A DNA stretch of 64,000 bases from Anthoceros angustus (Eukaryota > Streptophyta > Anthocerotopsida > Anthocerotales > Anthocerotaceae), in the NCBI GenBank assembly GCA_010909165.1, contig MU008151.1:868001-932000 (forward strand), read 5' to 3'. The notes under the pieces are model-generated. The model made no database searches. It had not been told where the DNA came from and was given only the letters and a program-made list of their open reading frames with translations. A program made the translations under genes and the position numbers. Shown in pieces: positions 1 through 11,540 of this stretch; position 1 is the first letter of the stretch, and each line of letters begins with the position of its first letter.

Positions 1-854
1 GCAAAAAAAACCGTGAGCAACAGCAGCACCAACTTGCTCAATAGATTGCCGAACCCCACTGTAGAAACCATTAACCTGGTCAAATATAGCAAGAGCATCT
101 CCTTGACACTTCAGCCACGTGTGCCATTGTGCAGTTGAAGGATTTTCTCACCTGGTCGACACATCCATGGCCTTCTGGAAAGGTGCAGGATTACCGCATT
201 AACCTGACTATCGTCTGCAAATGCAGCGACGAGACGTCCACGAGCCATTAGAAGGTTTATTACTCAGCTTCACCCAACCTCAACCGCAAACTCAGCATAA
301 AATACAGTGTTCAGCTATTTCGAGAGAAAACAGTACTCATAGCCTGCTATTCACTTGTGGAGAAACACCATGGGTTATATCCGCAATATCATTGCACTTC
401 CCTTCCCCATACGCCGACTTTGGAGAGCGTGTTGTTCCCTTTCACATTCACTGGCTGGCAGACCCTGATGAGCTTAGATTCATGAAAGATCATGTTATCG
501 AAAATTATAAGTAAAAGGGTTTCTAGACTGGATTCAGTTTCCATGGACACCCAACCCAGCCCAGCCCAGCCCATCATTCATCACAGGGACCGTGCACGGG
601 AGCCGTTTCCCGTTCCGTTCCGGTGTCCCGATCTCGACTGACCCGGACAAATTACCATTCCATTTACTTATTTTAGCATGTTTAAGTTTGGGCTGTTTCG
701 CCGTTCATGTGGGAAGTTTCGCTGCGTGGGGCCTGCCTGCCAGGGCTGAAGGCCGCGGGATGTGGTGTGGCCTGGAGGAGCTCAGCACCTGCCTGGCCCT
801 CATTCCATTCTAGCAGTCCGGGAAGCATAGCACAGCATAGCAGCATAGCAGAGC
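1..854 (+). repeat. Upstream module of ROCO copy A (repeat copy 1)
   Basis: This stretch has no convincing gene. It matches 14405-15265 almost base for base, and its right part matches 63520-64000; its left part (1-300) also matches 23430-23865 and 55260-55556. In copies 1 and 2 it lies directly before the ATG of a ROCO gene, so it probably carries the promoter and 5' leader. Visible details are a short CCCAG run near 550-572, a GTTCCGTTCCG stretch near 612 and a run of AGCATAGCA-like units just before the ATG at 855. Promoter function is inferred from position only. Confidence 0.6.
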
Positions 855-3800
855 ATGGCGGAAGAGCATGAGGCGGAGGATTGGCGCGCGCTGCCGGTTC
901 AGCTGCAGCAGCTGCTGCTAGATCTGGGCCGGAATGCCGTGTCCGAACTACCCGATCTGCATAATGATGAAGAGTATGGCGGCTACTTCACTGATCGAAT
1001 CCGTGGTGATGAGGGAAGGCACTGGCGAGTGCGCAAGCGGGTGTTGACAGCCATTGCCAACTGCCGCAGTCTCGAGAATCTGGGTTTACACCAGGTGGGC
1101 CATCGGCTTGGATCGGGAGGATGAAGTGTCGGTTCTGTTGGGGGCCTGGCGTCCAACCCTTCCCTGGAATATCTGGGTGGTGGCTGTGAAGGTTTTGGAA
1201 GGCAGGCGGCTTGCGAGGCTCTGGGCCAGCTTGTTGCATCCAGTAGCAGCTTACGAAGGCTTTCATTACAGCATGTCGGGCTTGATGCCGCGGGACTGGG
1301 TGCCCTGGCCAAAGGCTTCAACAAGGACTCTGTCCTGGAGAAGTTGGTCTTAAGAGGGAACAAGTTGGGAGGTGCTGAAGGGGCACAGCACCTGGCCCGC
1401 ATTCTGGCCACGGCTCCCCGTCTCCAGGATCTGTCACTGGAAGGCATCGGCATGGATGTGGCGGGAGCCCAGTGTATTGCAAATGCTCTTCCGCTCTGTG
1501 CCACGCTCCGGTATCTGGCGTTGGACGATTCCCTAGGTCCCATTCCCGGTGGCCTCGGGCCCATGGGCACTGTGCTCGAACTTGCTTTCACCCGCGCTGA
1601 TGCTCATGAGAATGCTCCATCTCTGGCGTCACAGACCTTCATTTGGGTATCCTGGAGAACGGGGAGGCAGGCCTGGCAGACGCCCTGGCCGGAATGCTGC
1701 GTACCAACGATCGTATCGAGAAGCTTGTCACCACTCCATATGCTCTCATCCACGGCCTGGACGGGCTACGCCACAACTCCACCATATCTGAACGTCGTTT
1801 CAATGCATTCGAAGAGCCATCAGCTGCGACGGATGTGTGGATGCGCCTTGTCCAGTTGCTCCCGGAATGCAAAGCACTACGCGTCCTGAACTTGCAGTTT
1901 CTCAAGGGCCACGCCTCGTTCAAGAAAGAGTTGCTGAGATCCTTGGAGGGCAACGCATCTCTGAAAAAGCTCGACATTTCTTTCTGGGACGCCCTGGATC
2001 ATGACATGTTTAGAGACTTGATGAACTGTATTCAAGTCAACAAGACGTTACGGAGATCAACATCCAGGACAACATGGGAAGCGGAAGGAAAGGACGCAAT
2101 CATCAATGCAGCCTTGGCAGGCAATGCCACTCAAGAGGCTTACTGGCCTTTGCTCGTGGGCAGGCAAGGGCCTGTGATGCCCAAGGCTGGGCGCCTCTTC
2201 CTGTGCGGTGCCCTTTGGCAGGAAGACCACTCTCCGCACCACCATGATTCGCGCATGGAGACGACAGATAGCCGCATCACCCGAGTTCCAGCTCGGCCAA
2301 GTTCTAGCTCGACTGAAGGGAAAAATATTTCGGGCTTGGCGACGGATGGCTTCCGTCACCGGTACCAGAACGGAAGGCATAGAAATCGAGGTGTTGCGCA
2401 ACGACCATGATATGCAAGTTACCATGTGGGATCTGGCTGGACAAGCTCACTACCGAGCTCTGCAAGACTACCTTTTCCGACCTTCAACCAAGCATGTATC
2501 TTCCTGTTTGCGTTCAGCCCATTTGATGATCGGAAACCTCCCCAACTGGATCGGAAACCTCCCCAATGCATCCGTCTAATGTCCTGCAGGACAGGTTCAG
2601 AAGGAGCTTGGCGTACTGGCTTAGGTTCATCAACTCCAATTGTCGCAACGTGGGCTCTACTTTGCCTCAAATATTTGTGGTGGCAACTCATGTGGATAAG
2701 ATGAAGCGTTCTGATGCTGAAGCATTACCCAATCTCCTTCAACCCGTTCTGACAGAGTTGGCCACCGAGTTTGAACAGGTTGTTCACGTGGAAACAAAAC
2801 ACTCTTCTCCATGGACGCTCGATCTGCCAAGAGTGTGAAGCCCTTGCTGGACGCACTCATGGAATCGTTTCGAGCTCTATTTGCAATAAACTGTTTTGGG
2901 TACCTGAGGTATGCAACCGATTGAGTGCTGATTTGACTGCCTGGGTATCCCAACATCCAGCTCAACCGATGGTGAGGAAACAGCAACTTCAAACTTTGTT
3001 CCAAAACGAGCTACAGTCAGTTCCAAAACGAGTCGGTTCCACAAAGGTGGGGTTCAAGATGAGGGGAACGATTGGGAGCCATTCTTGCCTATTTGCATGA
3101 TGTGGGTAGTATCATCTGTTTTCAAGATACAGATGTTGTGGTGATAAATCCACACTGGATCAGTCACAATTTTTAGGGCGACTCATTCACCTTCTAACCA
3201 GAGCTTCTCCTAGAGGTTTGTCGCATTCCTCAGATGGATTTGTTGCTCAAAGTCTGCTTTATTCCACCTTGGATAAGATTCTCAGAGGCACACAAACGGA
3301 GGGGATTGAAAGGCAACATCTGGTATCGTTGATGACCACTCTCAACTTATGCTATGAAGAGGATCCGACTCGACGTGTCGGATTCTTCGTTCCCTTCACC
3401 ATGGCCGCCGGTAATGGTGACGCTCTTCCTGGGAGACGAAAGTTGAACTGGGAAACTGCTGATACAGCAAGCAATTACAACTACCTCGGAAGGAGGTTAC
3501 AGTGCCTTGACAAGACGAAGACGTTTCTTGGTCCAGGCTTTTTCCTAGATTCCAAGTACGATAACTACCAACATGTGTTTTGTTTTGATGGTGTGTGTCT
3601 TCAACCTGTTTACTGACATTGTGGAGGTTTGCGTATTGCAGGTCTGCCTTCGAAAGGATTTGTTAACCGGATTCCATGGCATGCAACCTCATCAATATCG
3701 TATTGAACGCAACCTCATCAACTTTTGTGTGATGGTATGGATGTGTTTTGGAAAGCAGTGGGGATATCGGAGAGGACACCGGAGACATCGGTGACCATAT

Positions 3801-5175
3801 TGATATTCTGGTGAGGTCATCCAAGAGCAAAGATGAAACTATCGAGTTTCTCAAGGAACATGTGGTTGCAAAGTTGAAATCTTTTGTGCTTCCCTGAAGG
3901 CAGTCCGGGAGTCGAGCTTGTGGAAGGAATTATCAGGACCGAGTGTGTCGAAAACCTCACACTCTGTATCTACCGGCATAACAGTCAGTGCTAACGCAGG
4001 ATTTGCTCAAGTGTGTTTTGCAGACCAACAAGACTGTACAGGGAGATTTTCTCCTCAATGGATCTGGCCGACTTCAAATGGTGGTGGCCAGAATGTCCTG
4101 AAGCCTCTTTGGAGTGCCTTTGAGGGAGCTGATGAGCTCTTAAGCACTGGTGAAGTCTTGGATGTCTTGCAAAGGCGACGAACAGGTCTCCGTCAAACCA
4201 TATCCAGCATAGATGCAGCTGTAGAGGAAGTCCTGCCTACAGAGGAAGGGGTGCTCGCACAACAAGACGCACCACTTCAAACGTCTCGGTTTGCCTACCT
4301 CCGACGTACTATATCCCTCCCTGGAACTAGTCACTCGGAGACGGGGGAGCAACTGTTGCAAACCTTCAATCATGGGATGAGAGATTTGAAGCACGACGTG
4401 AAAATGGTGGATACACGGTTGAAAATGGTGGAGACAGAGGTGAAAGCAGTGGGAGTCAAAGTGGATAGAGTTGGCGAGACTTTGCAACGTGAGATAAGCG
4501 ATATGAAGACCTGGCAGGAAGATACTCTACAACTCTTGCTTTCGAAGATGGATGAGATTATGAATTTCTCTGTAGAATTAGAAACCAGTCAGATACCCAG
4601 ACGTCCCTACTTCACCACTGCAGATGTGGGTCTGGCACAGAGATTGATTGCAGGGGTGCGTGTGGGCAAAGCGGCTAAGCTCCATTTCATGTGCGAAAAC
4701 ATCTTTGGGAATCACATCGTGCTGGGCCAAACTGGATTTGACTTGACATTGGAGGATGCGAAGTGGAGGTGGATCAGGCCCTTAGCAATCAACGGTGCAA
4801 AGCTATTGCTCTTCCTGGCCAAGGCTGGCCTACACGTGGCTGCCGGCATTGGGGTGCGGTTCCCGACCCTGCTACCAGCTTGGATGGAGCGGTTTCTGTG
4901 GCTGCGGCCTTTGGGAATCAGCCCTGTCCCATTTAAATCTGGACCTAACAGGACCAGCTGCGAGCCAGAACACTCCCGTGCAAGAGGCATGGATTGCTCT
5001 GAAGAATCTGTTGCAACCGTTGCTGAGGGATCAAATGGCTGACAAATTCCAACTGCACAAGGTGCAATATCGGAAACGGCAGGATGGAGGACGAGGAGTG
5101 GCATGGGTTTGCGAACGGTGTATGCGGAGGGAATTACGAGACAAGTCTATCAGCCGCTCTGACGGGAGCAACTAG
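855..5175 (+). pseudogene. LRR-Roc-COR (ROCO) GTPase, copy A, frameshifted
   Basis: The frame opens with MAEEHEAEDWRALP. Ribonuclease-inhibitor-type leucine-rich repeats follow (about 1070-2190), then a Roc GTPase domain (about 2200-2860) with a Walker A remnant (FGRKTTLR), the G3 motif in MWDLAGQ and G4-like VVATHVDK. Next is a COR domain (about 2860-3570, AYLHDVGS and INPHWIS motifs), then a C-terminal part with a predicted coiled coil (about 4370-4570) and a conserved block with TGFDLTLEDAKW. ROCO proteins are multi-domain GTPases; plant TORNADO1 is a known relative. A 51-bp intron (3591-3641, GT...AG) is plausible. The frame shifts many times, including at the P-loop and inside Roc, and copy B shares several of these shifts. 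Some private shifts could be sequencing error. Confidence 0.75.
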
Positions 5176-5544
5176 AATGTCGTGTGTTGCAGCCTAACTT
5201 TGGCATTTGCAGGATGACTCTAGGAGCCATCTGCATCATGTGATTGGATAATGGTAGGTAGACAGGCATTAGAATGTAGAGCCTAATCCTGCTGTATCTT
5301 ACATCACTCTTTGCGAAATCCCACCTTTGTCGAATTCGTCCTTTTTTGGTTGTTCAAGCCTCTGACTCTTCCAGAACTGTGGAGGGCCCCTGGTTGGTGA
5401 AGGGAGGGATCCTCCAGAGTGAGCATGCATCAGTGGCCAGGAATGACATCGTGCCCTGCACCTTGGAGTAATGACTAACACAAATTTGATCTGTGCATCT
5501 GTAGATTTTAGGGGTACCAACGTCTTGGGAAGAACAGCCAACCC
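5176..5544. repeat. 3' flank shared by ROCO copies A and B
   Basis: Downstream of the ROCO stop, about 5220-5510 aligns with about 19570-19860 behind copy B at lower identity. The minus strand of both contains a related peptide with the shared phrase LVITP/LAITH followed by a histidine- and proline-rich tail. I do not recognise a family. It shows that the duplication unit extends past the ROCO coding end. Confidence 0.5.
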
Positions 5545-5850
5545 GATGTCAACCAAAAATCTATCCTACCCAAAATCTATCCTAACAAGCCAAAGGTGTT
5601 TGTCAGTAATGTTTTCGGGATCACTTTCTTCGTACAGTACCGTGCAGCAGCTCGAACCCTGCCATCTCATGACAGGTACAGCTGCTGATCCTAATTCTGC
5701 AGTCCAGAGGAAGCTCACGACATCACTAGAACAAAAAGTCACTGGATGTTTGAATGCGAATTGAACAACTGCGAAGGACTGCACTGTACTTCCTGCCAAG
5801 CGCTGGAAGGTTGATTGGACTGCGAGGTTTTGCAGGTTTGTCACTTTACT
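5545..5850 (-). other. Dispersed segment related to caspase-like fragments
   Basis: On the minus strand this matches 20825-20960 and 22165-22345 (shared peptide SFLLTAELG/SFLWTAELG). On the plus strand it carries NKPKVFV at about 5580, the same phrase that precedes the putative catalytic motif at 22.43 kb. It is therefore a third copy of the segment family at 20.8-22.5 kb, inverted and without the active-site motif. No intact frame remains. Confidence 0.45.
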
Positions 5851-6189
5851 CCCTTCATTGACAAGTTCTCCACCTCACTTCAGAGTGAGTGGATGCTCAA
5901 TGCTCCCCTCGGCTGTAACGAAAATTCATGAACCGACAAGAAATATTTAGGCTACACAATTGATGGCAGTTGTCCATGTGGGGATCAGCTTTGGGAGCTT
6001 GTGGACAAGGGGTCGGGCTTCCTTGATCCGGAGGCAGTGGGAACTGGGACGTTTCAGCCTATGTCTGGGATCGAATAGGAGCTGTGCTCTCTGTACGGAT
6101 GCTCTTCGTCTTCGCATGGCATAGGAATCTATCTAAACTGGACATCAGTCGTGATGGTGAGGAAATGTGTACGGAATTCAGGTAACATG
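5851..6189. other. Unannotated spacer
   Basis: I see no gene, RNA or repeat here. It separates the caspase-related scrap from the abrupt start of PPR copy 1 near 6190, where homology with 45650 begins in mid-gene. Confidence 0.5.
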
Positions 6190-8215
6190 TAGCCCGAATT
6201 CGTGACATGGACTGCCATGATCGCAGGGTATGCTCAGCATGGACGAGGTCAAGAAGCGCTGGATTTGTATGCCTCCATGCAGCAGGACGGCTTGTATCCA
6301 GCCAATCACGTCACGTTTGTGTCCCTGCTAAAAGCGTGCGCCATTGTGGGTGCTTTGCATCAGGGCATGCAGCTCCATTCCTTGATTCGGAAAAGAGGGC
6401 TGGAGAATGATGTGGTCATTGGCAGCTGCCTGGTTGACATGTACGCAAAATGTGGGAACTTAGAGGATGCTCGTAAACTTTTGACAACCTGCCCACTAGA
6501 AGTGTGGTGACATGGAATGCCATGTTTGCAGGGTATGCGCAGCATGGACTTGGTCAAGAAGCCCTTGATCTTTATGCAAGCATGCAGCAGAGGGCAAGAC
6601 ACTACCTGATCGTGTCACGTTCGTGTGCCTCCTCAAGGCTTGTGCCAGCCTCAGGGCTCTGCAGCAGGAAAGCAGCTGCATTCTCTGATTCAGGAAAGGG
6701 TACTGCACACTGATATGGTTGTGGAAGCTGCCTAGTCGACATGTATGCCAAGTGTGGGGACATTGAGCTTGCTCGGAGGGTCTTTGACGAGTTGCCCAGA
6801 AGAGATGTTGTGACATGGAGTGCAATGATTGGAGGATATGCCAATCATGGCCTTGGCCAAGAAGCTCTTGATCTGTATGCAGTTATGCAAGAGGATGGCA
6901 TGGCTCCAGCAAATCACATCACTTTCGTGTCCCTCCTGAAAGCATGTGCCATTGTGAGAGCCTTGCAACAAGGAAAGCAGCTTCATCTGCAAATTGAACA
7001 AAGAGGATTAGAAAGTGATCTGGTTGTTGGCAACTGCCTGGTCGACATGTATGCAAGATGTGGAAGCTTAGAGGATGCACGCAGAATTTTGACCGGCTCT
7101 CTAGTAGAGACGTGGTAGCTTGGAATGCAATTCTTGGAGGCTATTGTCAGCAGGGGCTTGGTCAAGATGCGTTGGATCTTTATGCAAGTATGCAACAAGA
7201 GGTGCTGTCTGTGGGTAATCATGTTACGTTTGTCTGGCTCCTGAATGCATGTGCCAGTGTTGGAGGTTTGCATCAGGAAAGCAGCTTCATGCTGTGACCC
7301 AAGATAAGGGACTAGATTGTGATGTGGTTGTCGGCAACTGTCTAGTGGACATGTATGCAAAATGTGGGAGCTTGGAAGGTGCTCGCCAAGTGTTTGAAAC
7401 GTTGCCTGTGAAAGATGTGGTGACATGGAATAGTCTGCTGAATGGTTATGCCAAACATGGGGATGGCCACAGGGCAATACAGTTTTCGAAGAAATGCGGA
7501 GGAAGGTGTGGAGCCCAACGGTGCTACGTTCATTTCTCTGCTGGTAGCTTGCAGTCACAAGGGGCTGGTGAAAGAGGGCCAGCGGTATTTCAGGATGATG
7601 AAGGAGCAGGGCATTGAGCCAACAGACCAGCATCATAACTGCATGATTGATCTTCTTGGGCGGTCAGGGGATTTGGAGGCTGCTGAAAAATTGTTGCAGT
7701 CAGTGCCTTTGAAAATGATGTTGTGGGGTGGACTTCTTTGCTGAGTGCGTGTAAAAGCCATGGTGATGTAGAGCGTGGAAGGCGATGTTTTGAACGTCTG
7801 GTACGTTTGGAGCCCCAGACTGCAGCTGCTTATGTGCTACTGGGGAATATCTATGCAAATGCAGGCATGTGGGGTGATGTAGAGGAAATAGAAAGGTTGA
7901 GAAAGTGCGCAGGTGCTTGGAAAAAGCCCGCAAAGGCTGGTATTGAAGTGAACAATAAGGTGCACGAGTTCACCGTGGGAGACGAGAGGGTGACGTTGCT
8001 CGAAGTTGATTAGCATGAACGTGAGGGTGCAGGATGAAGGCGGGCACGTGCCTTTGACTGACCTGGTTCTGAAGGCAGTTTCAGAGAGTGAAAAGGAAGA
8101 TGCATTGTGTGGACATGCGGAGAAGTTGGCATTAGCATATGGCCTCCTTAACACTCCGGAGGGACAACTCTAGTGGTAACTAAGAACCTTCGCATGTGCC
8201 ATGACTGTCACAGTA
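6190..8215 (+). pseudogene. PPR-DYW gene copy 1, truncated at both ends
   Basis: PLS-type PPR modules recur about every 100 residues (LVDMYAKCGSLEDAR, VVTWNAMIAGYAQHG, KQLHS), followed by E/E+ motifs (GAWKKPAKAGIEVNN) and the start of a DYW domain with the zinc-binding and catalytic CGHAEKLALAYG. DYW-class PPR proteins bind organellar RNA and their DYW domain is the C-to-U editing deaminase. The copy is collinear with 45650-47690 but begins in mid-gene (WTAMIAGYAQHG) and is cut at about 8215 inside the CxxC part of the DYW domain, where it joins DJ-1 gene sequence. Relative to 45-47 kb it has extra one-base losses in short homopolymers (6665, 6723, 7087, 7272). One shift (near 6478) is shared with that copy but absent at 31.8 kb. 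Confidence 0.85.
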
Positions 8216-8480
8216 GCACCGAACACAGGGATGCCGATGCTTGCCACCTTCACGCTGTCGCCCATCGCATTGCTCTTGGAACAGCTGCAGCCTGGATGGA
8301 AGTTGGGAAGAACTGAAATGGGATTTGAAAGGCGTGGAATGGAGTGGAATGGATAGCCCTGGTAGCCAGGCTATATGGCCACACGCCTGCCTGGGGATGG
8401 ATACTATAGCCTTATGCTTTGATGGAGTCACATCCTGACGAAGTCATATCCTTGCGAAGTCCCATCCCGAAGAAGCATCC
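8216..8480 (-). pseudogene. Truncated 5' end of DJ-1/PfpI-family gene (copy 1)
   Basis: The minus strand from the ATG at 8263-8265 reads MGDSVKVASIGIPVF, the same start as the fuller gene at 48.9 kb, then runs into PPR sequence. The rest of the coding region is missing because of a deletion equal to about 47690-48865 of the other copy. The part from 8266 to 8480 is the gene's upstream flank and is well conserved with 48905-49110. Confidence 0.7.
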
Positions 8481-8957
8481 CTGATTGACGTGTTCCAGAG
8501 GAGGACACAGGCAGGTGGCCCAGCCTTGCATTATTGCTGGACATTGACGAGTTCAGTCATCACTGCGTACATCGCAGCCCGCCAGTTCGCACTCTCTCGT
8601 TCCTTGCAAGTACTTGTCAGGCCAGTGCCAGCTTGCTTTCAAGCTCACCTGTTGTGGACGGCATCTCCGTCATGGGCGCAAGTCTGTGAATACCGAATTT
8701 TAAACTATGTTTTAGAAACGTGATGCTTTCTCCAGGGCACGCAAGAAAACGTGCATGATATCGTCAACATGTGCCGGGCAATGACTCTTGATGCCTACCC
8801 AACCTTGACAAAGCTGTCATTCCTATGGCCCCCTTGACAGTTTCTTATCACCTGTTCAAATCTTGCCCAGGTAGAGAAGACTTCAAACCACCTCAGCCTC
8901 CCACGTGAATGGAGCCTCCTTAGTGTCTTCCAGTGCCATCCCCGTACTGCCCGGTAT
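8481..8957. other. Conserved non-coding spacer of the large duplication
   Basis: Collinear and nearly identical with about 49110-49620. I find no credible frame, RNA gene or internal repeat in either copy. Confidence 0.5.
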
Positions 8958-9300
8958 GCTGCAGGTTAGTTATCATTAACGGAAGTAGACCTAATTGTTG
9001 GAAGCATTTTTTGAACATTGACGTTAGGTTAGCTGAATGTTTGAAGACATGAGATTGGCAGTTCATAAACGACGAGGGTAGAGGCATAGGGGAGGTGTGT
9101 AGGATACTCTCTGCCCACATACACGATGACAACGACTAATTTCAAGCCGTATTACATCTTGAAAAGTAGAATGGTAATGGAAAATACTTTAGTTCCGTTT
9201 GATAATAATTTGGTAATAGGCTTGGTAATAGTTCGCATGGGCGATTTGTTAAGACATTGGATAGGGATAGATCCACAACAGGCAAGCCTAGATGAAAGGC
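8958..9300 (+). repeat. Dispersed repeat family R1, copy 1
   Basis: Starts near GCTGCAGGTTAGTTATCATT and runs to about 9300. It matches 49618-49985 (within the large duplication), 25355-25680 in direct orientation, and 25800-26150 inverted. Presence at an unrelated site, including as an inverted pair, suggests a mobile or formerly mobile element, but I see no transposase and cannot fix the ends. Confidence 0.55.
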
Positions 9301-9639
9301 TGTGTCAAGTGTTTTCCAAAACGAGCCACCGAGCAAGTAGAACCTGAGACTAGGTGCTGGGAAGTGGAGGACTAGGTGCTGGGAGGAGAAGCAGAAGTAA
9401 TTCCTCCTACCATGTCCGGCAAGAAATCCTGATCGAGTCTTTGCAGACTTTTCAAACGAGCTCAATGTGCGAAATGAAGCCCTGAGCAGGATCTCCTCCA
9501 GATGGGGCTTTCCCAGAGCAGGATCCCCCCCCCTCTGTCACAAGTTTAGAGTTTATAATATAACACAGTTGGACGACCAGAAGGCTTTCCCCCCTTTGTT
9601 GGCGCTGGCATCCAGGAGGAGTTTCTCAAGGAACCTGTG
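9301..9639 (+). other. Unidentified stretch before ROCO fragment
   Basis: Contains a small direct repeat (GACTAGGTGCTGGGA twice near 9349-9385). The second copy (50101-50223) reads through a short helical-looking peptide (QEILIQSLQTFQTELNVRNE). No family is recognised and there is no intact frame in this copy. Confidence 0.35.
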
Positions 9640-10235
9640 ATTGCAAAGTTGAAATCTTTTGTGCTTCCCTCACGGCAGTCCGGGAGTCGAGCTTGTGGAA
9701 GGAATTATCAGGACCGAGTGTGTCGGCCTCACACTCTGTATCTACCGGCATAACCAGTCAGTGCTAACGCAGGATTTGCTCAAGCGTGTTCTTCCAGACC
9801 AACAAGACTGTACAGGGAGATTTTCTCCTCATGGGATCTGGCCGACCTCAAATGGTGGTGGCCAGAATGTCCTGAAGCCATTTTGAAGAATGCCTTCGAG
9901 CCAGCTAAAGAGCTCTTAAGTGCTGGTGAACTCTTGGATGTCTTGCAAAGGCGACGGACAGGTCTCCTTCAAACCATATCCAACATAGATGCAGCTGTAG
10001 AGGAAGTCCTGCCTGCAGAGAAAGGGGTGCTCGCACAACAAGACGCACCACTTCAAACGTCTCGGTTTGTCAGCATCCGACGTACTATATCCCTCCCTGG
10101 AACTACTCACTCGGAGATGGGGGAGCAACTGTTGCAAAACATCAATCAAGGGATAAGAGATTTGAAGCAAGAGGTGAAAGCAGTGGGAGTCAAAGTGGAT
10201 AGAATTGGCGAGACTTTGCAACTTATCCAACATGG
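9640..10235 (+). pseudogene. ROCO C-terminal fragment, copy 1
   Basis: Matches the ROCO C-terminal region (compare 3850-4480 and 18215-18840), including GDFLLMGSGR-type sequence, the long amphipathic stretch with LLDVLQRRRTGLLQTISNID, and coiled-coil material with KAVGVKVDRIGETLQL. LRR, Roc and COR are absent. The fragment ends where ROCO would continue and passes into a minisatellite at 10230. It shares with A and B the frame break after VVARMS. Confidence 0.75.
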
Positions 10236-10360
10236 TGCTCCCAAGGCCAGGGTGAGCCTGCTGGTGCTCTCAAGGCCAGGGTGAGCCCCTACTGCTGGTG
10301 CTCCTGGGCCAGGGTGAGCCCCTACTGCTGGTGCTCCCAAGGCCAGGGTGAGGAGATGGC
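10230..10360 (+). repeat. Minisatellite, about 29-35 bp units, four copies
   Basis: Four tandem units contain GGTGCTC..AAGGCCAGGGTGAGC. The GGTGAG landmarks are at about 10251, 10280, 10313 and 10348. The equivalent locus at 50905-51000 has three units, so copy number changed after the large duplication. Confidence 0.8.
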
Positions 10361-10544
10361 CAGCGCCGCAGCCGAGCTGGGATGTCGCTGCAGCAGCAGT
10401 CCGCAAGGTTTAGGGTTACCGGACGATGATGGACAGGATGCTGCCGGGATTGCGGACGCTGCTGGCCCTGGCCATGCGGATGCCATCTCTGCCATGCTTC
10501 CTGAGCTGACTCTGTAGATCGATGCTACAGTCCGGGTCTACCGT

Positions 10545-11000
10545 ATGCTAACTCAACCTTTCGTCATGTGGCTCGCACAAACTGTCAGCCTCATCTGCAG
10601 AGCGGTGATTACAGATGAGCATCACACAACGTCCATGGCTGTCCATTGCTTGCAGGCAATCATTGAACACCCTGCGAGCATCGTCCAGACTGCCACACTT
10701 CCACACATGGCAGACAGGAGCCAATAAACTCATCACCTTCTCGGGTCCTTGGCTGACAGGAGCAAGGCACACTAGTGTGAGGCCAATACTTCAAGGTGGA
10801 GTCGTTTCGCTGCAGAAGGGCAAAGATTCACATGCCGATACTGTCGGCAAGGGCTTTGAATGGGATGTCTATGGGGCAGCACGCACTGCTTTATATGTAT
10901 GCAAAGTGTGGGAGCATCATGGTTGCACAACGGGCTTTTGATAGACATATGCAGCAGAATGTGGTGGTAAGGAATGCAACGCTTGCAGCATACGATTGAG
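10545..11000 (+). pseudogene. Two PPR scraps in opposite orientation
   Basis: On the minus strand about 10635-10720 reads KCGSLDDARRVFND, a PPR motif. On the plus strand about 10800-11000 reads KGFEWDV, LYMYAKCGSIMVAQRAFDR and NVVVRNATLAAYD, most of one PLS PPR module. Neither has start or end signals. The same pair occurs at 51190-51650. Confidence 0.65.
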
Positions 11001-11540
11001 TTACGTAATCCTTTTCAATCTATTTATAAAGTTTTGATGTATTTAGAGCCCTTTACAAACAACTAAAATGCACATAAGCTTTAAAGGCGTTTTTAGATTT
11101 AAAATCTGTTGCGGGAAGAGACCTAGACTCTAGGCTTGAGTTGAGCTGCCCAGTCTACCATTACAACAAGTGAGGTGGCCTTCGCTTCCTACACGCCTGG
11201 CATCCCAAACACGGTTTGGCAGCTGTGTTAGGAGGCTCAGCTCGCATCGTCGCGATCGGATCGAAGGAGTCGGGAAGGGCTGGCCAAGGTTGGGGTAGGC
11301 AAGGCAAGGTAGCAGGGACGGGTGCGAGGCGGGCTGTCAGGGCTTCGCAGGTTGCTGCTTTCAGCAGCAGCGGGGGCTGAATGGAAGCCTGGCCCTCGGT
11401 TGTGGTGGTGGGAGGCCAGGTCAGTGGACTGACTCCCTCATTGGGGCAGCTTAACCTCACGTGATGCCTCTTTGTTTGCTGGTTTCCAGCTTGGTGCGCG
11501 TCTAGAATTCTGGTTCCTCTGACTCTGACTGTTTAACCTC
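11001..11540. other. Non-coding spacer before dynamin exons
   Basis: Collinear with about 51650-52195. No convincing gene. Short plus- and minus-strand frames differ between the two copies through small indels, which argues against coding. Confidence 0.45.

Noticed and set aside
983-1591. 202-residue minus-strand frame
   Set aside because: It lies antisense to ROCO LRRs, whose plus-strand motifs are clear and conserved in copy B; the minus frame is not conserved.
11001-11540. Minus-strand frame (about 11161-11460) as a gene
   Set aside because: The equivalent region at 51.8-52.1 kb breaks the frame with single-base changes, and the peptide has no recognisable motif.
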